Shown: piece by piece, positions 17,384 to 27,158 of the stretch
Layout of the letters: every line of letters begins with the position of its first letter
Position numbering within the stretch: the stretch's first letter is position 1
NCBI GenBank assembly: GCA_013822725.1
Contig: PNKX01000022.1
Span: 1-64,000, forward strand
Source: Pirellula sp.
GTDB taxonomy: Bacteria > Planctomycetota > Planctomycetia > Pirellulales > Lacipirellulaceae
Direction of reading: 5' to 3'
Length of the DNA: 64,000 nucleotides
Position numbers and translations under genes: made by a program
The notes under the pieces: generated by a model
Told to the model about the DNA's origin: nothing
The model's input: the letters and a program-made list of their open reading frames with translations, nothing else
Database searches by the model: none

Positions 17384-19903
17384 TCAGTTCCTTGCCAATC
17401 GCTGCGCGGATCCGCTGTGAAAGAAATAGCGATGCGACACCGCGTCCGAAAGCTTCGGTAGCGTCGTGTCGATGGTCGTCAGCAGCGAGTCGAGCGGTTC
17501 CTCGTCGCCCGCTTCGTACGCCTTCGCGATTGACTGCGGGTCGGTGCGGCGAATGAGGTGCAGTAGCGACGCGGCCAGCCGTTCCTCCGTGATTTGGCCC
17601 GGGACGACCGACTCGCGCGGTAACTGCGCGGCGTGCGACGTGCATTCCACTAATTGGAACGCCATCGAACGCGGATTCGTTTCGTCGGTCATCAGCAGAT
17701 CGAGTACCGCTCCCAGTTGGAACCGCGAATAGTACCGCGAGCGGTACGTCATCAAACTGTCGGAGACTTCCAGCAGCGACTCGAGCGCAGCGGGATCGCT
17801 CCCGCCCCCTTCGGCGACGACGGCGCGGATCAGTTGCGACGCCTGCAACGTCCGCTCGAGCCGCCGGCCGAAGTCGAGGAACCGCCAGGCGTGAGTTCGC
17901 GTCATTCCTTCGGCGAATTGGCCGGTGAGCGCAGCGAGACTCGCCAGCAACCCGTCGACCTTCACCAGCATGTCCAGAAAGCCGTCGTCGCTCTTTGTCG
18001 GCTGAAATTCGTCGTTGAGTTCGCGAATGATCCGCCAGGTATCGAGTGAAATGAGGTCGCGCACAGTCGCGGCCAGTTGGGCCAAGTTCGCCACCGTCGC
18101 ACGCAACGTCCCCGGCGTCTTCTCGTCGAATACGGCCGCCGGCAACAGCTTTTCGAGCGCCGGCATCTGGACTTTGATTTCGTCGACGACATAGCCCGGC
18201 TCGATCTGGCCCAACTCCGCCAGCACGCGAATCAAGAGTTGTAATTCGGGGATTCGCTCGGCGTCTTGCTCGCTGGTGAGCCGCAGCGCGACGGCGCGAA
18301 TCAGCTTGCCGAGCGATTCGGCGCGAACCGACTGGCGGCCGAGCCAAAAGAAGTGCTCGGCGGCACGGCTCGGCAAATCGACGCCGCCGCGACGTAAGGC
18401 GAGCGGTTCGTCGGGCGCCGACAGCAGCGTGACGGAACTGACTGGTCCTTCGGACAACACCCAGGTATCTTTGCTCCGCTCCCCTTCGAGGAGCGAGACG
18501 TCGAGCGGCCCGAGCGCAGCGCTGACGCGCGCCAGGCCGCCCGGCATCACTTCGTAGTTATCCTTGGTCGAAACGGCGAAGGCCCGCAGCGAGATGTACG
18601 AATGGCTCACTTCCTGGCCCGACCAAACCGGCGCCGTCGAGCGGCGGACCCGCTCCTGGGCGACATAGGCGGTGGGGTTGGCCTCAATCATTGCGGTCAG
18701 TTCGCTGCGGCTCAGTTCCAGCAGTCGCGAGTCATTGACGCCGCGGCGGCGATAGGCGGGACGGATCGCCAGTTCCGAGACGCGGCTTAAGACGTACCGT
18801 TTGCTCTTCGGATCGCCGCACCACCAAGTGGCGACGTTGGGCATCAGCAGCGGTTCGCCCAGCAGTGTTTCCGAAAGCTGCGGCAGGAACGCCATGAACA
18901 GCGGCGACTCGAGCAAGCCGCTGCCAAGGCCGTTCGCCGCCGCGGCGTTGTTGCTGCGCAAGCATTGCAGCAGTCCGGCGACTCCCATCGACGACGCGTC
19001 GGAGAGTTCCAGCGGATCGCAATTCTCGCTGTTAGGCCGGCGGAGCAACACATCGACCGGCGACAGGCCGCCCAGCGTCTTCAGGTAGAGCTTGTTTTGC
19101 CGCACCGCCAAGTCGCCCGCTTCGGCGAGCGTGTACCCAAGGTAGCGCGCGAGAAAAGCATCCTCGAAGTAATTGGCGCTGCCGGCCAACTGGCTCAGCC
19201 ACACGACGCGCGCCCGTTCGCGATCAGGCGCCAGCCGGGCCAAATGCTCTTGAACAGAGATGAAATAGGGCGCCAGCCGCTCGACGCGACATTCGTGGAT
19301 TACGTCGGGCAGCATCCGTGACATCGCGATGCGGTTCTGCAGCGCGAACCCAGCGCCCGATGGTGACTCGCAGCGGTCGTCCAGCACCCACCAGCGCCCA
19401 TCAGGCGAGCGGGCGACGTCGGCCCCGTAAACATGGAGGATCCGCTGCGGCGGCGCTCCAGGGCGGCAGTAGGGGAGCAAAAAGCCGGGGTGACGAAAGA
19501 TCGCCTCGGCTGGGAGATGTCCAGCCTTGATCAGCGCCTGCGGACCGTAGACGTCCTGCAGCACCATGTCGAGCAACGTTGCACGCTGCCGCAGCGCCGC
19601 CGCCACGCCCCGCCACTCCGCCGCCTCGATCACCAATGGAAACGCATCAAGCTCCCACGGGTGGCTCCGCGCGCGGGGATCCTTCGGATCGGGATACGCG
19701 AGGCTGTTCTGCTGCAGCAACCGCTGCGCCTGCTCCCAACGACGGCCGAATTCCGAGCGCGGCAACCCTTCGGTCGCCTCGATGAACCGCCGCCAAGCCG
19801 GTCGCAACTCGCCTGGCGCCGAAAACACCTCGTCGTACGACCCGGCTGCGCCTGCATACCCGCTGAACAGAGTGGCGTCCACGCGTAGATCAGAGCCAGG
19901 CAA
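17384..19903 (-). CDS. Circularly permuted ATP-grasp fused to alpha-E domain
   Basis: This 839-residue protein combines two proteins that are often separate. Residues 1-480 are the circularly permuted ATP-grasp type 2 domain (DUF404/DUF407). It has VLQDVYGPQALIKAGHLPAE near 114, WWVLDDRCESPSGAGFALQN at 171-190, and the late SENCDPLELSDASSMGVAGL segment. Residues about 505-839 are the alpha-E domain (DUF403), starting LPSRAAEHFFWLGRQSVRAE. The ATP-grasp part is predicted to form an amide bond with ATP, and the alpha-E part is an all-helical partner. It is preceded by the transglutaminase/DUF2126 gene (38 bases) and followed by a second transglutaminase (30 bases). The peptide or protein substrate is unknown. 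Confidence 0.92.
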   Translation of the reverse strand: MPGSDLRVDATLFSGYAGAAGSYDEVFSAPGELRPAWRRFIEATEGLPRSEFGRRWEQAQRLLQQNSLAYPDPKDPRARSHPWELDAFPLVIEAAEWRGVAAALRQRATLLDMVLQDVYGPQALIKAGHLPAEAIFRHPGFLLPYCRPGAPPQRILHVYGADVARSPDGRWWVLDDRCESPSGAGFALQNRIAMSRMLPDVIHECRVERLAPYFISVQEHLARLAPDRERARVVWLSQLAGSANYFEDAFLARYLGYTLAEAGDLAVRQNKLYLKTLGGLSPVDVLLRRPNSENCDPLELSDASSMGVAGLLQCLRSNNAAAANGLGSGLLESPLFMAFLPQLSETLLGEPLLMPNVATWWCGDPKSKRYVLSRVSELAIRPAYRRRGVNDSRLLELSRSELTAMIEANPTAYVAQERVRRSTAPVWSGQEVSHSYISLRAFAVSTKDNYEVMPGGLARVSAALGPLDVSLLEGERSKDTWVLSEGPVSSVTLLSAPDEPLALRRGGVDLPSRAAEHFFWLGRQSVRAESLGKLIRAVALRLTSEQDAERIPELQLLIRVLAELGQIEPGYVVDEIKVQMPALEKLLPAAVFDEKTPGTLRATVANLAQLAATVRDLISLDTWRIIRELNDEFQPTKSDDGFLDMLVKVDGLLASLAALTGQFAEGMTRTHAWRFLDFGRRLERTLQASQLIRAVVAEGGGSDPAALESLLEVSDSLMTYRSRYYSRFQLGAVLDLLMTDETNPRSMAFQLVECTSHAAQLPRESVVPGQITEERLAASLLHLIRRTDPQSIAKAYEAGDEEPLDSLLTTIDTTLPKLSDAVSHRYFFHSGSAQRLARN

Positions 19904-19941
19904 TAGAGGTGTCCCGCCGCGGTCGAGGTCTCAACTGGTGA

Positions 19942-22900
19942 TTATCGGTGACGGCGTAGGTCGAGCGTTAATGGAAAATCGGGATTCGATTCTTCACGCG
20001 GCGGCGTGATCGGCCCGCCGCTGTGCCCCATCTTGAAGAACCGGGCGTAGCGGCGGCTTTCGGCCTCGAACGCGTTGATCGGGAATAGTTCGGGGTTCAA
20101 CCCGCCCGGATGGCCCACATGGTAGGTACACCCCCCCAGCGAGCGGTTCATCCAGCCGTCGACCAGGTCGAAGGCGAGCGGTGCATCCACTGGTATTGTA
20201 GGGTGCAGGCAACTCGGCGGCTGCCATGCGCGATACCGCACCCCGGCGACATACTCCCCTTCGGTTCCCGTCGGGTGGAGCGGCACCTTCCGGCCGTTGC
20301 AGGTCATGTAGTGACGCGTGTTGGTCATTCCTTGAACCAATACCTGCAGTCGCTCCAGCGAGGAATCGACGTAACGTGAGGTCCCCGTGCCGGTCGACTC
20401 TTCGCCGAGGACGTACCAAGGCTCGATCGCCTTACGGAGCTCGATCCGCATGCCGGCCTGGGAGAATTCGCCCATCCGCGGGAAGCGGAACTCAAAGTGG
20501 GCTTCGAACCAAGCCTTGTCCATGGCGTAGCCCGCTTGGCGAATCTCGTCGACGACGTCGTTGAAATCCTGTCGCACGAACTGCGGCAGCATGAAGCGGT
20601 CGTGTAGCGAGGTGTCCCAATCGACCAGCTTCGCAGTGTACGGCCTCTCCCAGAAACGCGCGACAAGGCAACGGAGCAGCAGTTGCTGCGCCATGCTCAT
20701 CCGCCAATGGGGCGGCATTTCGAACGCCCGGAACTCGACTAGGCCGAGTCGACCCGTCGAACTGTCGGGCGAGAACAGCTTGTCGATGCAGAACTCGGCC
20801 CGGTGAGTGTTGCCGGTGCCGTCGACCAGCAGATTGCGGAAGACGCGGTCGACCATCCATGACGGATAGTTTTGCCGGTCGCGGATCTGCTCCATCGCGA
20901 TCTGCAATTCGTACCGGGCATCGCGGCGACCCTCGTCGACGCGCGGCGCCTGACTCGTCGGGCCGATAAAGCTTCCCGAGAAGAGGTACGACAGCGACGG
21001 GTGGTTGTGCCAATAGGCGATCAAGCTCCGCAGCACATCGGGCCGGCGGAGGAACGGGCTGTCAGCTGGTGTCGCGCCGCCGAGGACGACGTGATTGCCG
21101 CCGCCTGTGCCGGTATGCGTGCCGTCGAGGTCGAACTTCTCCGTCCCCAGCCGCGAGTAACGGGCGTCTTCGTAGACGCCGGAGGTGATCGCGACCAGCT
21201 CGTCCCAACTCTCGGCGGGTTGGACGTTCACTTCGATGACGCCGGGGTCGGGCGTCACTTTGAAATGATTGATGCGGTGGTCGTGCGGCGGTTCGTAACC
21301 TTCAATGACGACGGGCGTTCTGAACTGCGCGGCAGTCTCTTCGATCGCCGTGGTCAACTCCAGATAATCCTCGAGCCGGTCGAGCGGCGGCATGAAGATG
21401 TGGATCACGCCGTTGCGCGGTTCGACGCAGAGTGCGGTCCGCACCAGCCACGAGGGATCGGTCTGCTGGCCGCCGGCAACATAGCTGCCGCGCTGGCCAG
21501 TGAAATCGTTGTTCCCATTCTGCAGCCAAGGGGCGTGCGGGCCGTGGCCATTGCCTTGTCCGTTATCTTCGTGCGGCCCGCCGTTACCGGAAAAGCCTTC
21601 CACGACCTGACCAGCATAGTCGCCGAAGTAGGCGCCTTCAGGGCCCGAGCCCCATCCGCCGCCGCCAGTCCAGGCCGGCTGCAGAGCTTGAGCGCCGACC
21701 GCACTTCGCGCGGCGATATCTTCGCGCATCCGCTGGTATTGCGGCAAGGGCTGCCGATCGGCGAACGGTTCCGTCGCGTAGCCGTACGACTCGATCGCCG
21801 GCCGCTTCGCCCACAGGAGCGATTGAATCGGTAGCCGGAAGCCCATCGGCGAATCGCCCGGCAGCAAGAACATTTCGTCGCTGCGGACGACCCACTCGCC
21901 GCTCTCCCAATACGGCTGATCAGCCCACCAGACGCGGCGGATCGGGAGCGCGCAGCCAACCGGCGACGTGATCCCCTGTTCAAAAACCTTCGCGAGCCGC
22001 TCACGATCTTCGGCGTTTTCCAGCTTCGAATCTTGGAGCGTGACGTTGGCCGGCAGGCGACGTTCCTTCCAGGCGTAGTAGAGGACGTCCTCGAACCCGT
22101 CGATCACGTGCTGCGGCTTCACGCCTAAGCGTTCGGCCAGCGCTTGGCCAAAGCGGCGGGCGTCATCGACCGTTTGTTCGCCCGGCTTCGTCGGGTCGGC
22201 CAAAAGCGACTCGTCGCTCCAGATCGGCTGGCCGTCACGCCGCCAATAACAGCGGAGCGACCAACGGGGCAGCGATTCGCCGGGATACCATTTGCCTTGG
22301 CCCAGGTGGAGCAACCCGCCGGGGGCGAAGCGGTGCTTCATTCGCGTCAGTAGATCGCCCGCCAGCCGCCGCTTGTGCGGGCCTTGCGCCTTGGTCTTCC
22401 ATTCGGCCCCTTCCATGTCGTCGATCGACACGAACGTCGGCTCGCCTCCCATCGTCAGCCGCACGTCGCCGGCTGCCAAGTGGCGGTCGACCTCCTGGCC
22501 AAGGGCGTTGACCGCGAGCCATTGCTCGTCGGAGTAGGGTTTCGTGACCCGCGGATCTTCGTGGATCCGCGTGATCTCCATATGAAATTTGAAGTCGCTC
22601 GCCGCCGCAGTCGCTGAGAATGAAATCGGCGCGGCGCCGACCGGGTCGGGAGTGCACGCGAGCGGGATATGACCTTCGCCGCACATTAGTCCCGACGTCG
22701 GGTCGAGGCCAATCCAACCGGCGCCTGGCAGGAAGACTTCCGTCCAAGCATGAAGGTCGGTGAAGTCGTGCTCGGCGCCGCTGGGGCCGTCGAGCGATTT
22801 TACGTCAGGCGTCAGTTGAATGAGGTATCCCGAGACGAACCGCGCCGCCAAACCCGAACGCCGCAAGATGTTCACGAGCAGCCACGCGGTGTCGCGGCAC

Positions 22901-23442
22901 GAGCCGCTCCGCTTCTGCAGCGTCTCGTCGCACGTCTGGACGCCCGGCTCCATGCGGATCGTGTAGCTGATGTCGTGCTGTAGTTGGCTGTTGAGCTCAA
23001 CCAGGAAGTCGATCGTCCGGCGCTTACGGCGATCGATCTTCCGCACATACTCCGCCAGGGGCGATCCTTCCATCGCCGGCGCCACATGCAGGAAGGGCAT
23101 CAAATCCTTCAGCATGTCGGGGCCGTACGCGAACGGAAATTGCGTCGCGTCGTCTTCCAAGAAGAAGTCGAACGGATTGATGACCGTCATCTCGGCGGTC
23201 AACGCGACTTCGATCGACACATGGTCCGACGGCTTCGGATGGACGATCCGCGCCTGGAAGTTGCCGTACGGATCTTGCTGCCAGTTGAGAAAGTGCCCCG
23301 ATGGCTCGATCCAGAGCGAGTACGCGGTGATCGGCGTCCGGCAATGGGGAGCGGGGCGCAGCCGGACGATCTGGGGGCCGAACTCGACCAGTTGATCGTA
23401 ACGGTATTCGGTGCGGTGATGGAGAGCGACTCGAATCGGCAT
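19942..23442 (-). CDS. Transglutaminase and DUF2126 protein
   Basis: This 1166-residue protein is the first gene of the operon. Residues 1-90 are the transglutaminase N-terminal domain. The core has Cys182 (KRSGSCRDTAWLL), His231 (FTDLHAWTEVF) and Asp247 (WIGLDPTSG). The remaining 850 residues are DUF2126, with motifs such as LTMGGEPTFVSIDD near 326, LHLGQGKWYPGESLPRWSL near 370 and GGNHVVLGG near 790. DUF2126 is related to glutamine-synthetase-like amidoligases, so this protein may combine ligation and hydrolysis activities. A Gly/Asn-rich low-complexity linker (about residues 590-660) interrupts DUF2126. The start has no clear Shine-Dalgarno sequence, but the N-terminus matches the family. 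Confidence 0.93.
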   Translation of the reverse strand: MPIRVALHHRTEYRYDQLVEFGPQIVRLRPAPHCRTPITAYSLWIEPSGHFLNWQQDPYGNFQARIVHPKPSDHVSIEVALTAEMTVINPFDFFLEDDATQFPFAYGPDMLKDLMPFLHVAPAMEGSPLAEYVRKIDRRKRRTIDFLVELNSQLQHDISYTIRMEPGVQTCDETLQKRSGSCRDTAWLLVNILRRSGLAARFVSGYLIQLTPDVKSLDGPSGAEHDFTDLHAWTEVFLPGAGWIGLDPTSGLMCGEGHIPLACTPDPVGAAPISFSATAAASDFKFHMEITRIHEDPRVTKPYSDEQWLAVNALGQEVDRHLAAGDVRLTMGGEPTFVSIDDMEGAEWKTKAQGPHKRRLAGDLLTRMKHRFAPGGLLHLGQGKWYPGESLPRWSLRCYWRRDGQPIWSDESLLADPTKPGEQTVDDARRFGQALAERLGVKPQHVIDGFEDVLYYAWKERRLPANVTLQDSKLENAEDRERLAKVFEQGITSPVGCALPIRRVWWADQPYWESGEWVVRSDEMFLLPGDSPMGFRLPIQSLLWAKRPAIESYGYATEPFADRQPLPQYQRMREDIAARSAVGAQALQPAWTGGGGWGSGPEGAYFGDYAGQVVEGFSGNGGPHEDNGQGNGHGPHAPWLQNGNNDFTGQRGSYVAGGQQTDPSWLVRTALCVEPRNGVIHIFMPPLDRLEDYLELTTAIEETAAQFRTPVVIEGYEPPHDHRINHFKVTPDPGVIEVNVQPAESWDELVAITSGVYEDARYSRLGTEKFDLDGTHTGTGGGNHVVLGGATPADSPFLRRPDVLRSLIAYWHNHPSLSYLFSGSFIGPTSQAPRVDEGRRDARYELQIAMEQIRDRQNYPSWMVDRVFRNLLVDGTGNTHRAEFCIDKLFSPDSSTGRLGLVEFRAFEMPPHWRMSMAQQLLLRCLVARFWERPYTAKLVDWDTSLHDRFMLPQFVRQDFNDVVDEIRQAGYAMDKAWFEAHFEFRFPRMGEFSQAGMRIELRKAIEPWYVLGEESTGTGTSRYVDSSLERLQVLVQGMTNTRHYMTCNGRKVPLHPTGTEGEYVAGVRYRAWQPPSCLHPTIPVDAPLAFDLVDGWMNRSLGGCTYHVGHPGGLNPELFPINAFEAESRRYARFFKMGHSGGPITPPREESNPDFPLTLDLRRHR

Positions 23443-23956
23443 GGTGGCCAGCGGGGTCGGAGGCGGCGATGGTGGGAGTGCTGTCGACAGGTGCGGCCAG
23501 CGGGCGCCGCGATGTCCTGCCAGGGGGCCGCCTAAAGCCCGCAGTCGTTAACAGCGCGTCGTGCCTCAATATCCTGCGCTCTGTTTTGGCTTGCGCCAAT
23601 TACTACTGGCAAATTCCCTGGGAATTGAGGCCGCAATCCAGGGTTTGGGGGCTTGGTTGCAGGCATTGGCGGCGAGGCGTCGGCTCTGGCGGCGCCGCGA
23701 CTGCAGCCAAACTGCGAATCGTGAGGCAGATTCTGCGTTTTCACGGTCCGAATGGAACGGGAACCCGCTCTATCTGGTTAGAGCCGCCAAACGGACCGGG
23801 AAACGGAACATCTCGGCAAGATTGCGGCTTTCGATGCGATTAATTCCATAGCAGCGGCGTCATTTCGTTGGTGGGTGAGCTTGAGGGCTTTCCTGCCGCC
23901 CTATCGACGCCGACCGGCAGCGAAAGATCGCGCCGTCAGAATAGTGGAGGGGAACC
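23443..23956. other. 514-base region between divergent genes
   Basis: No gene is supported here. It holds the upstream regions of the transglutaminase operon (minus) and the binding-protein gene (plus). A 15-base palindrome, AATTCCC-T-GGGAATT, lies at 23612-23626 and could be a regulator site. A GGAGGGG ribosome binding site precedes the plus-strand gene. Confidence 0.4.
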
Positions 23957-24862
23957 ATGCTCGGACTACGTTTGGCGCTTGGCGCCATCGCCTTGATGGC
24001 GGTGCTCACGGCCAGTATGGGCGGGCTCGCGATCATCGATTTCGAGGGGAGCGAGGAGAAGCCCACGCTCGAACTGACGCTTGGCGGCGCTGGTGCCTAT
24101 TGGGAGGCTGTGGCGAATGGCGCCAGAGCAGCGGCTGCCCGGCGAGGCGTGCAGCTGAGCGTGTTGGAAGGGGTTGATCCCGCTGGCCGCGCGACAATCT
24201 CGATCGTCGGCGCCGGCGAATCCGCCAGTTGTGGCGGCGGAGAGTTGCTGTCGCCTCACCTGTTCCATGTCGGCATGGCGAATTACTCCGCCGGACGAAT
24301 CTGCGCTCACTACGCCGTCAAACACGCCGCCGTGGGGAGCAAAATCATCATGCTGGTTGACGCCGCCGCCAATTCCGCCTCGGCAGCACGCCTGCAAGGA
24401 TTTCGCGATACCCTCCGGTACTACGAGGGGGATGGCCAGTCGCAGCGCTCGCGGCAACTTGAAGTCATCGCCGGCGACCCCGCAGATCAGGAGATTTACG
24501 ACTTGGCGGCGGCGCAACATGCCGACGCGGCGCTCGTCATCGACTTCACAGGCGGTTCGGAAGAAGCCTTGCAGAACGCATTTCATGGCAGCGCGCGGGG
24601 ATTGCAACCGCAACTTGTGACCTTCGATCAGTCGGCAGCTTCGCTGGCGGCGATCGAAACGGGCAAAATCGCGGCCGTGATGACTCACGATCCCTACCTG
24701 TGCGGCTACCAAGCGGTCGATCGGCTTGTCGTGTGCCATCGCGGCGATCTGTTGGGACAACCTGCAGCGGGCCGAGGCTGCATTTACGTCCCAGGGCAAT
24801 TGGTGGAGCGCGGCACATTGGCGGAGTTTCGCTCGAGTTTGAAAGTCGCCGCCGCCGAATAG
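23957..24862 (+). CDS. Periplasmic sugar-binding-like protein (type 1 fold)
   Basis: This 301-residue protein resembles periplasmic binding proteins of the LacI/RbsB fold. An N-terminal hydrophobic segment (residues 1-26) is a signal peptide or anchor. The first lobe has LTLGGAGAYWEAVANGARAA, and IIMLVDAAANSASAARLQGF is the typical start of the second lobe. PYLCGYQAVDRLVV near 256 corresponds to the family's conserved closing helix. No permease or ATPase is adjacent, so it may act as a sensor or binding component with a distant transporter. A strong GGAGGGG site lies five bases before the ATG. The ligand is unknown. Confidence 0.75.
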   Translation: MLGLRLALGAIALMAVLTASMGGLAIIDFEGSEEKPTLELTLGGAGAYWEAVANGARAAAARRGVQLSVLEGVDPAGRATISIVGAGESASCGGGELLSPHLFHVGMANYSAGRICAHYAVKHAAVGSKIIMLVDAAANSASAARLQGFRDTLRYYEGDGQSQRSRQLEVIAGDPADQEIYDLAAAQHADAALVIDFTGGSEEALQNAFHGSARGLQPQLVTFDQSAASLAAIETGKIAAVMTHDPYLCGYQAVDRLVVCHRGDLLGQPAAGRGCIYVPGQLVERGTLAEFRSSLKVAAAE

Positions 24863-25011
24863 CCTTAGCCGGTGCAACGGCAGGCCGACCTCCGCCGCGT
24901 CCATGGCCCTGAAGCGGCACGACTTCGGTTGTCATTCGCGCCCCGATCGCCTACGCTGATTCATTGGACGCGACCGTCCGAGGAATCACTCTCTTCAGCG
25001 AGGCGCCATCG

Positions 25012-25764
25012 ATGGGAAGACTGACTGTTGCCGATGCCAAACGGATGTGCACGAAACCGGAACTGGGCGTGGTGATGGGAAGCCGCCCCGACGCCATCGA
25101 GCAGCTGTCGGCCGATCAACTCAAGAAAAACGTCGCCTCGGCGCGGCGGTTACGTGACAAGTGGCGCGATCTCTCGACCGAGCAGCGTCGCGAGACGCAA
25201 CAGGCGCAGAACGCGCGGGTGACCGACAAGAACGCCCGCAGCGGCGAGAAGGCGGCGCTCTTTGCTCACGTATTGAAGCGGTACGAGGACCAACTCAAGC
25301 AAGCCGAAGCCGTTGGCGCCGGCGGCGGGAAGACCCTTGCGAAGCCGGCGAAGAAGAAGGTGCGCATGGCGGGGCATCGGATCAAGCGAGCCGTCGTTCG
25401 TGACGAACTGAAAGACGTTCGCAGCGAACTGAATGCCGCGAGCAAGGCGAAAGTAAAAAAGAAAAAGGCCGCAAAAAAGAAGGCCGCGACTCCGGCATCC
25501 TCCGCGCCAAAAAAGAAGGTGGCGAAGAAAAAAGTCGCTGCCAAGAAAGTGGCCAAGAAAAAGGTCGCGAAGAAAGCCGCCAAGAAAAAGCCCGCCTTTG
25601 GCGTCGGCTCGCTCGGATTAGTGACCGCCGAACCGGCGCGGCAACTCTCCGCCGAGACGGCGGCGAAGAAGAACCGATTGAAAGCCAGCGGCAAGACTTC
25701 GCGCGTCCAGGCGCATGTCCAAGCCCGCGGCGGTCGCAAGCAAGCGAAACGCGACTCGCGCTAA
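25012..25764 (+). CDS. Lysine-rich histone H1-like protein
   Basis: This protein of about 250 residues has a lysine/alanine-rich tail and is probably a DNA-binding protein. The ATG at 25012 is preferred to a TTG 16 codons upstream. The first half has a helical segment with QLSADQLKKNVASARRLRDK and a second helix LFAHVLKRYEDQLKQAEAVG. From about residue 145 the tail is made of KKKAAKKKAA- and KKVAKKKV-like repeats similar to histone H1 C-terminal tails, and the last 30 residues are basic (RKQAKRDSR). Small H1-like proteins occur in planctomycetes and chlamydiae, but the N-terminal part here is not a known fold to me. A role in nucleoid packaging is an inference. Confidence 0.7.
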   Translation: MGRLTVADAKRMCTKPELGVVMGSRPDAIEQLSADQLKKNVASARRLRDKWRDLSTEQRRETQQAQNARVTDKNARSGEKAALFAHVLKRYEDQLKQAEAVGAGGGKTLAKPAKKKVRMAGHRIKRAVVRDELKDVRSELNAASKAKVKKKKAAKKKAATPASSAPKKKVAKKKVAAKKVAKKKVAKKAAKKKPAFGVGSLGLVTAEPARQLSAETAAKKNRLKASGKTSRVQAHVQARGGRKQAKRDSR

Positions 25765-25768
25765 CCTC

Positions 25769-25792
25769 GTTCCCACGCTCCGCGTGGGAACG
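25769..25792. repeat. Short palindromic repeat
   Basis: CGTTCCCACG and CGTGGGAACG arms flank a short loop directly after the histone-like gene. A hairpin of this sequence occurs in many bacterial genomes as a dispersed palindrome. Confidence 0.6.
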
Positions 25793-25850
25793 CTCCTATC
25801 GACGCTCCGCGTCGCGAGCCCTTCAACGAGCAAACTCGCGATTCAATCAT

Positions 25851-25890
25851 AAAAACCCCGGCGAAGTCACGCGACTCCGCCGGGGTTTTT
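25851..25890. terminator. Bidirectional intrinsic terminator
   Basis: A-run, AACCCCGGCG stem, 14-base loop, CGCCGGGGTT stem and T-run lie between two convergent genes, the histone-like gene (plus) and isocitrate dehydrogenase (minus). The symmetrical A and T runs allow termination in both directions. Confidence 0.88.
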
Positions 25891-25925
25891 CATTGACGAT
25901 GAACTGAAGCCAGAAGCACGCGCCA

Positions 25926-27158
25926 CTACATGTGCTTCACAACAGCGTGGCCGAACTCGCTGCACTTCACCAGCTTGGCGCCATCCATCAGCCGTTCGAA
26001 GTCGTAAGTCACGGTCTTCGCGGCGATCGCGCCGTTGAGCCCCTTGATGATCAGGTCGGCCGCTTCGGTCCAACCGAGGTAGCGGAACATCATCTCGCCC
26101 GAGAGGATGACGCTGCCGGGGTTCACCTTGTCCTGGTCGGCGTACTTCGGCGCGGTGCCGTGGGTCGCCTCGAAGATCGCGTGGCCGGTCATGTAGTTGA
26201 TGTTGCCGCCAGGGGCGATGCCGATGCCGCCGACGCAGGCCGCGAGGGCGTCGCTGATGTAATCGCCGTTCAGGTTGAGCGTGGCGATGACGTCGTAGTC
26301 AGCCGGGCGGGTGAGGATCTGCTGGAGCATCGCGTCGGCGATGACGTCCTTGATCACGATTTCCTTACTGGTCTTCGGCGACTTGAGGGTGCACCACGGG
26401 CCGCCGTCGAGCGGCGTAGCGCCGAATTCCTTCTTGGCGACCTCGTAACCCCAGTCGCGGAAGGCCCCTTCGGTGAACTTCATGATGTTCCCCTTGTGGA
26501 CCAGCGTGACGCTGCGGCGGTCGTTGTCGATCGCGTATTGGATCGCCGCTCGCACGAGCCGCGCGGTTCCTTCCTGGCTCACCGGCTTGATGCCGATGCC
26601 GACAGTCTCCGGGAAACGCACTTTCTTCCAGGGGCCGGGGAAGGCCTCGCTGAACAGCTTCTTGAACTTGTCGCAGTCGGCCGAGCCATGTTCGAACTCG
26701 ATGCCGGCGTAAATGTCTTCCGTGTTTTCGCGGAAGATAATCATGTCGGTCAGTTCGGGCTGCTTCACAGGGGTCGGGACGCCCGTGAAGTATTGGACCG
26801 GCCGCAGACAGACGTAGAGGTCGAGGATCTGGCGGAGGGCGACGTTAAGCGAGCGGATGCCGCCGCCGACGGGGGTGGTCAGCGGGCCCTTGATGCCGAC
26901 CAACAGGCTGCGGAAGGCGTCGAGGGTTTCATCGGGGAGCCAGTTGCCGGTTTGGTTGAAGGCTTTCTCGCCGGCGAGAACTTCCTTCCACTCGATCTTC
27001 TTCTTGCCGCCGTAGGCTTTTTCGACCGCGGCGTCGAACACGACCTGGCTGGCCCGCCAAATATCGGGGCCCGTGCCGTCGCCCTCGATGAAAGGGATGA
27101 TCGGCGCGTCGGGGACTTGCAGACGGCCGTTTTGCATCGTGATCGGTTGAGCGGACAT
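25926..27158 (-). CDS. icd: NADP-dependent isocitrate dehydrogenase
   Basis: This 410-residue enzyme of the citric acid cycle converts isocitrate to 2-oxoglutarate with NADP+. [17 protein letters not shown] at residues 21-37 and the substrate loop [13 protein letters not shown] (98-110) with Ser103 are as in E. coli Icd. The cofactor region [17 protein letters not shown] carries the Lys-Tyr pair of NADP-specific enzymes. The length is normal. AGGAG lies eight bases before the ATG. It is a single gene, and the terminator at 25851-25890 ends it. Confidence 0.97.
   Translation of the reverse strand: MSAQPITMQNGRLQVPDAPIIPFIEGDGTGPDIWRASQVVFDAAVEKAYGGKKKIEWKEVLAGEKAFNQTGNWLPDETLDAFRSLLVGIKGPLTTPVGGGIRSLNVALRQILDLYVCLRPVQYFTGVPTPVKQPELTDMIIFRENTEDIYAGIEFEHGSADCDKFKKLFSEAFPGPWKKVRFPETVGIGIKPVSQEGTARLVRAAIQYAIDNDRRSVTLVHKGNIMKFTEGAFRDWGYEVAKKEFGATPLDGGPWCTLKSPKTSKEIVIKDVIADAMLQQILTRPADYDVIATLNLNGDYISDALAACVGGIGIAPGGNINYMTGHAIFEATHGTAPKYADQDKVNPGSVILSGEMMFRYLGWTEAADLIIKGLNGAIAAKTVTYDFERLMDGAKLVKCSEFGHAVVKHM

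Noticed and set aside
17190..18347. 385-codon open frame overlapping the ATP-grasp and transglutaminase genes in another frame
   Set aside because: It is Arg-rich without domain features and lies across two well-supported genes.
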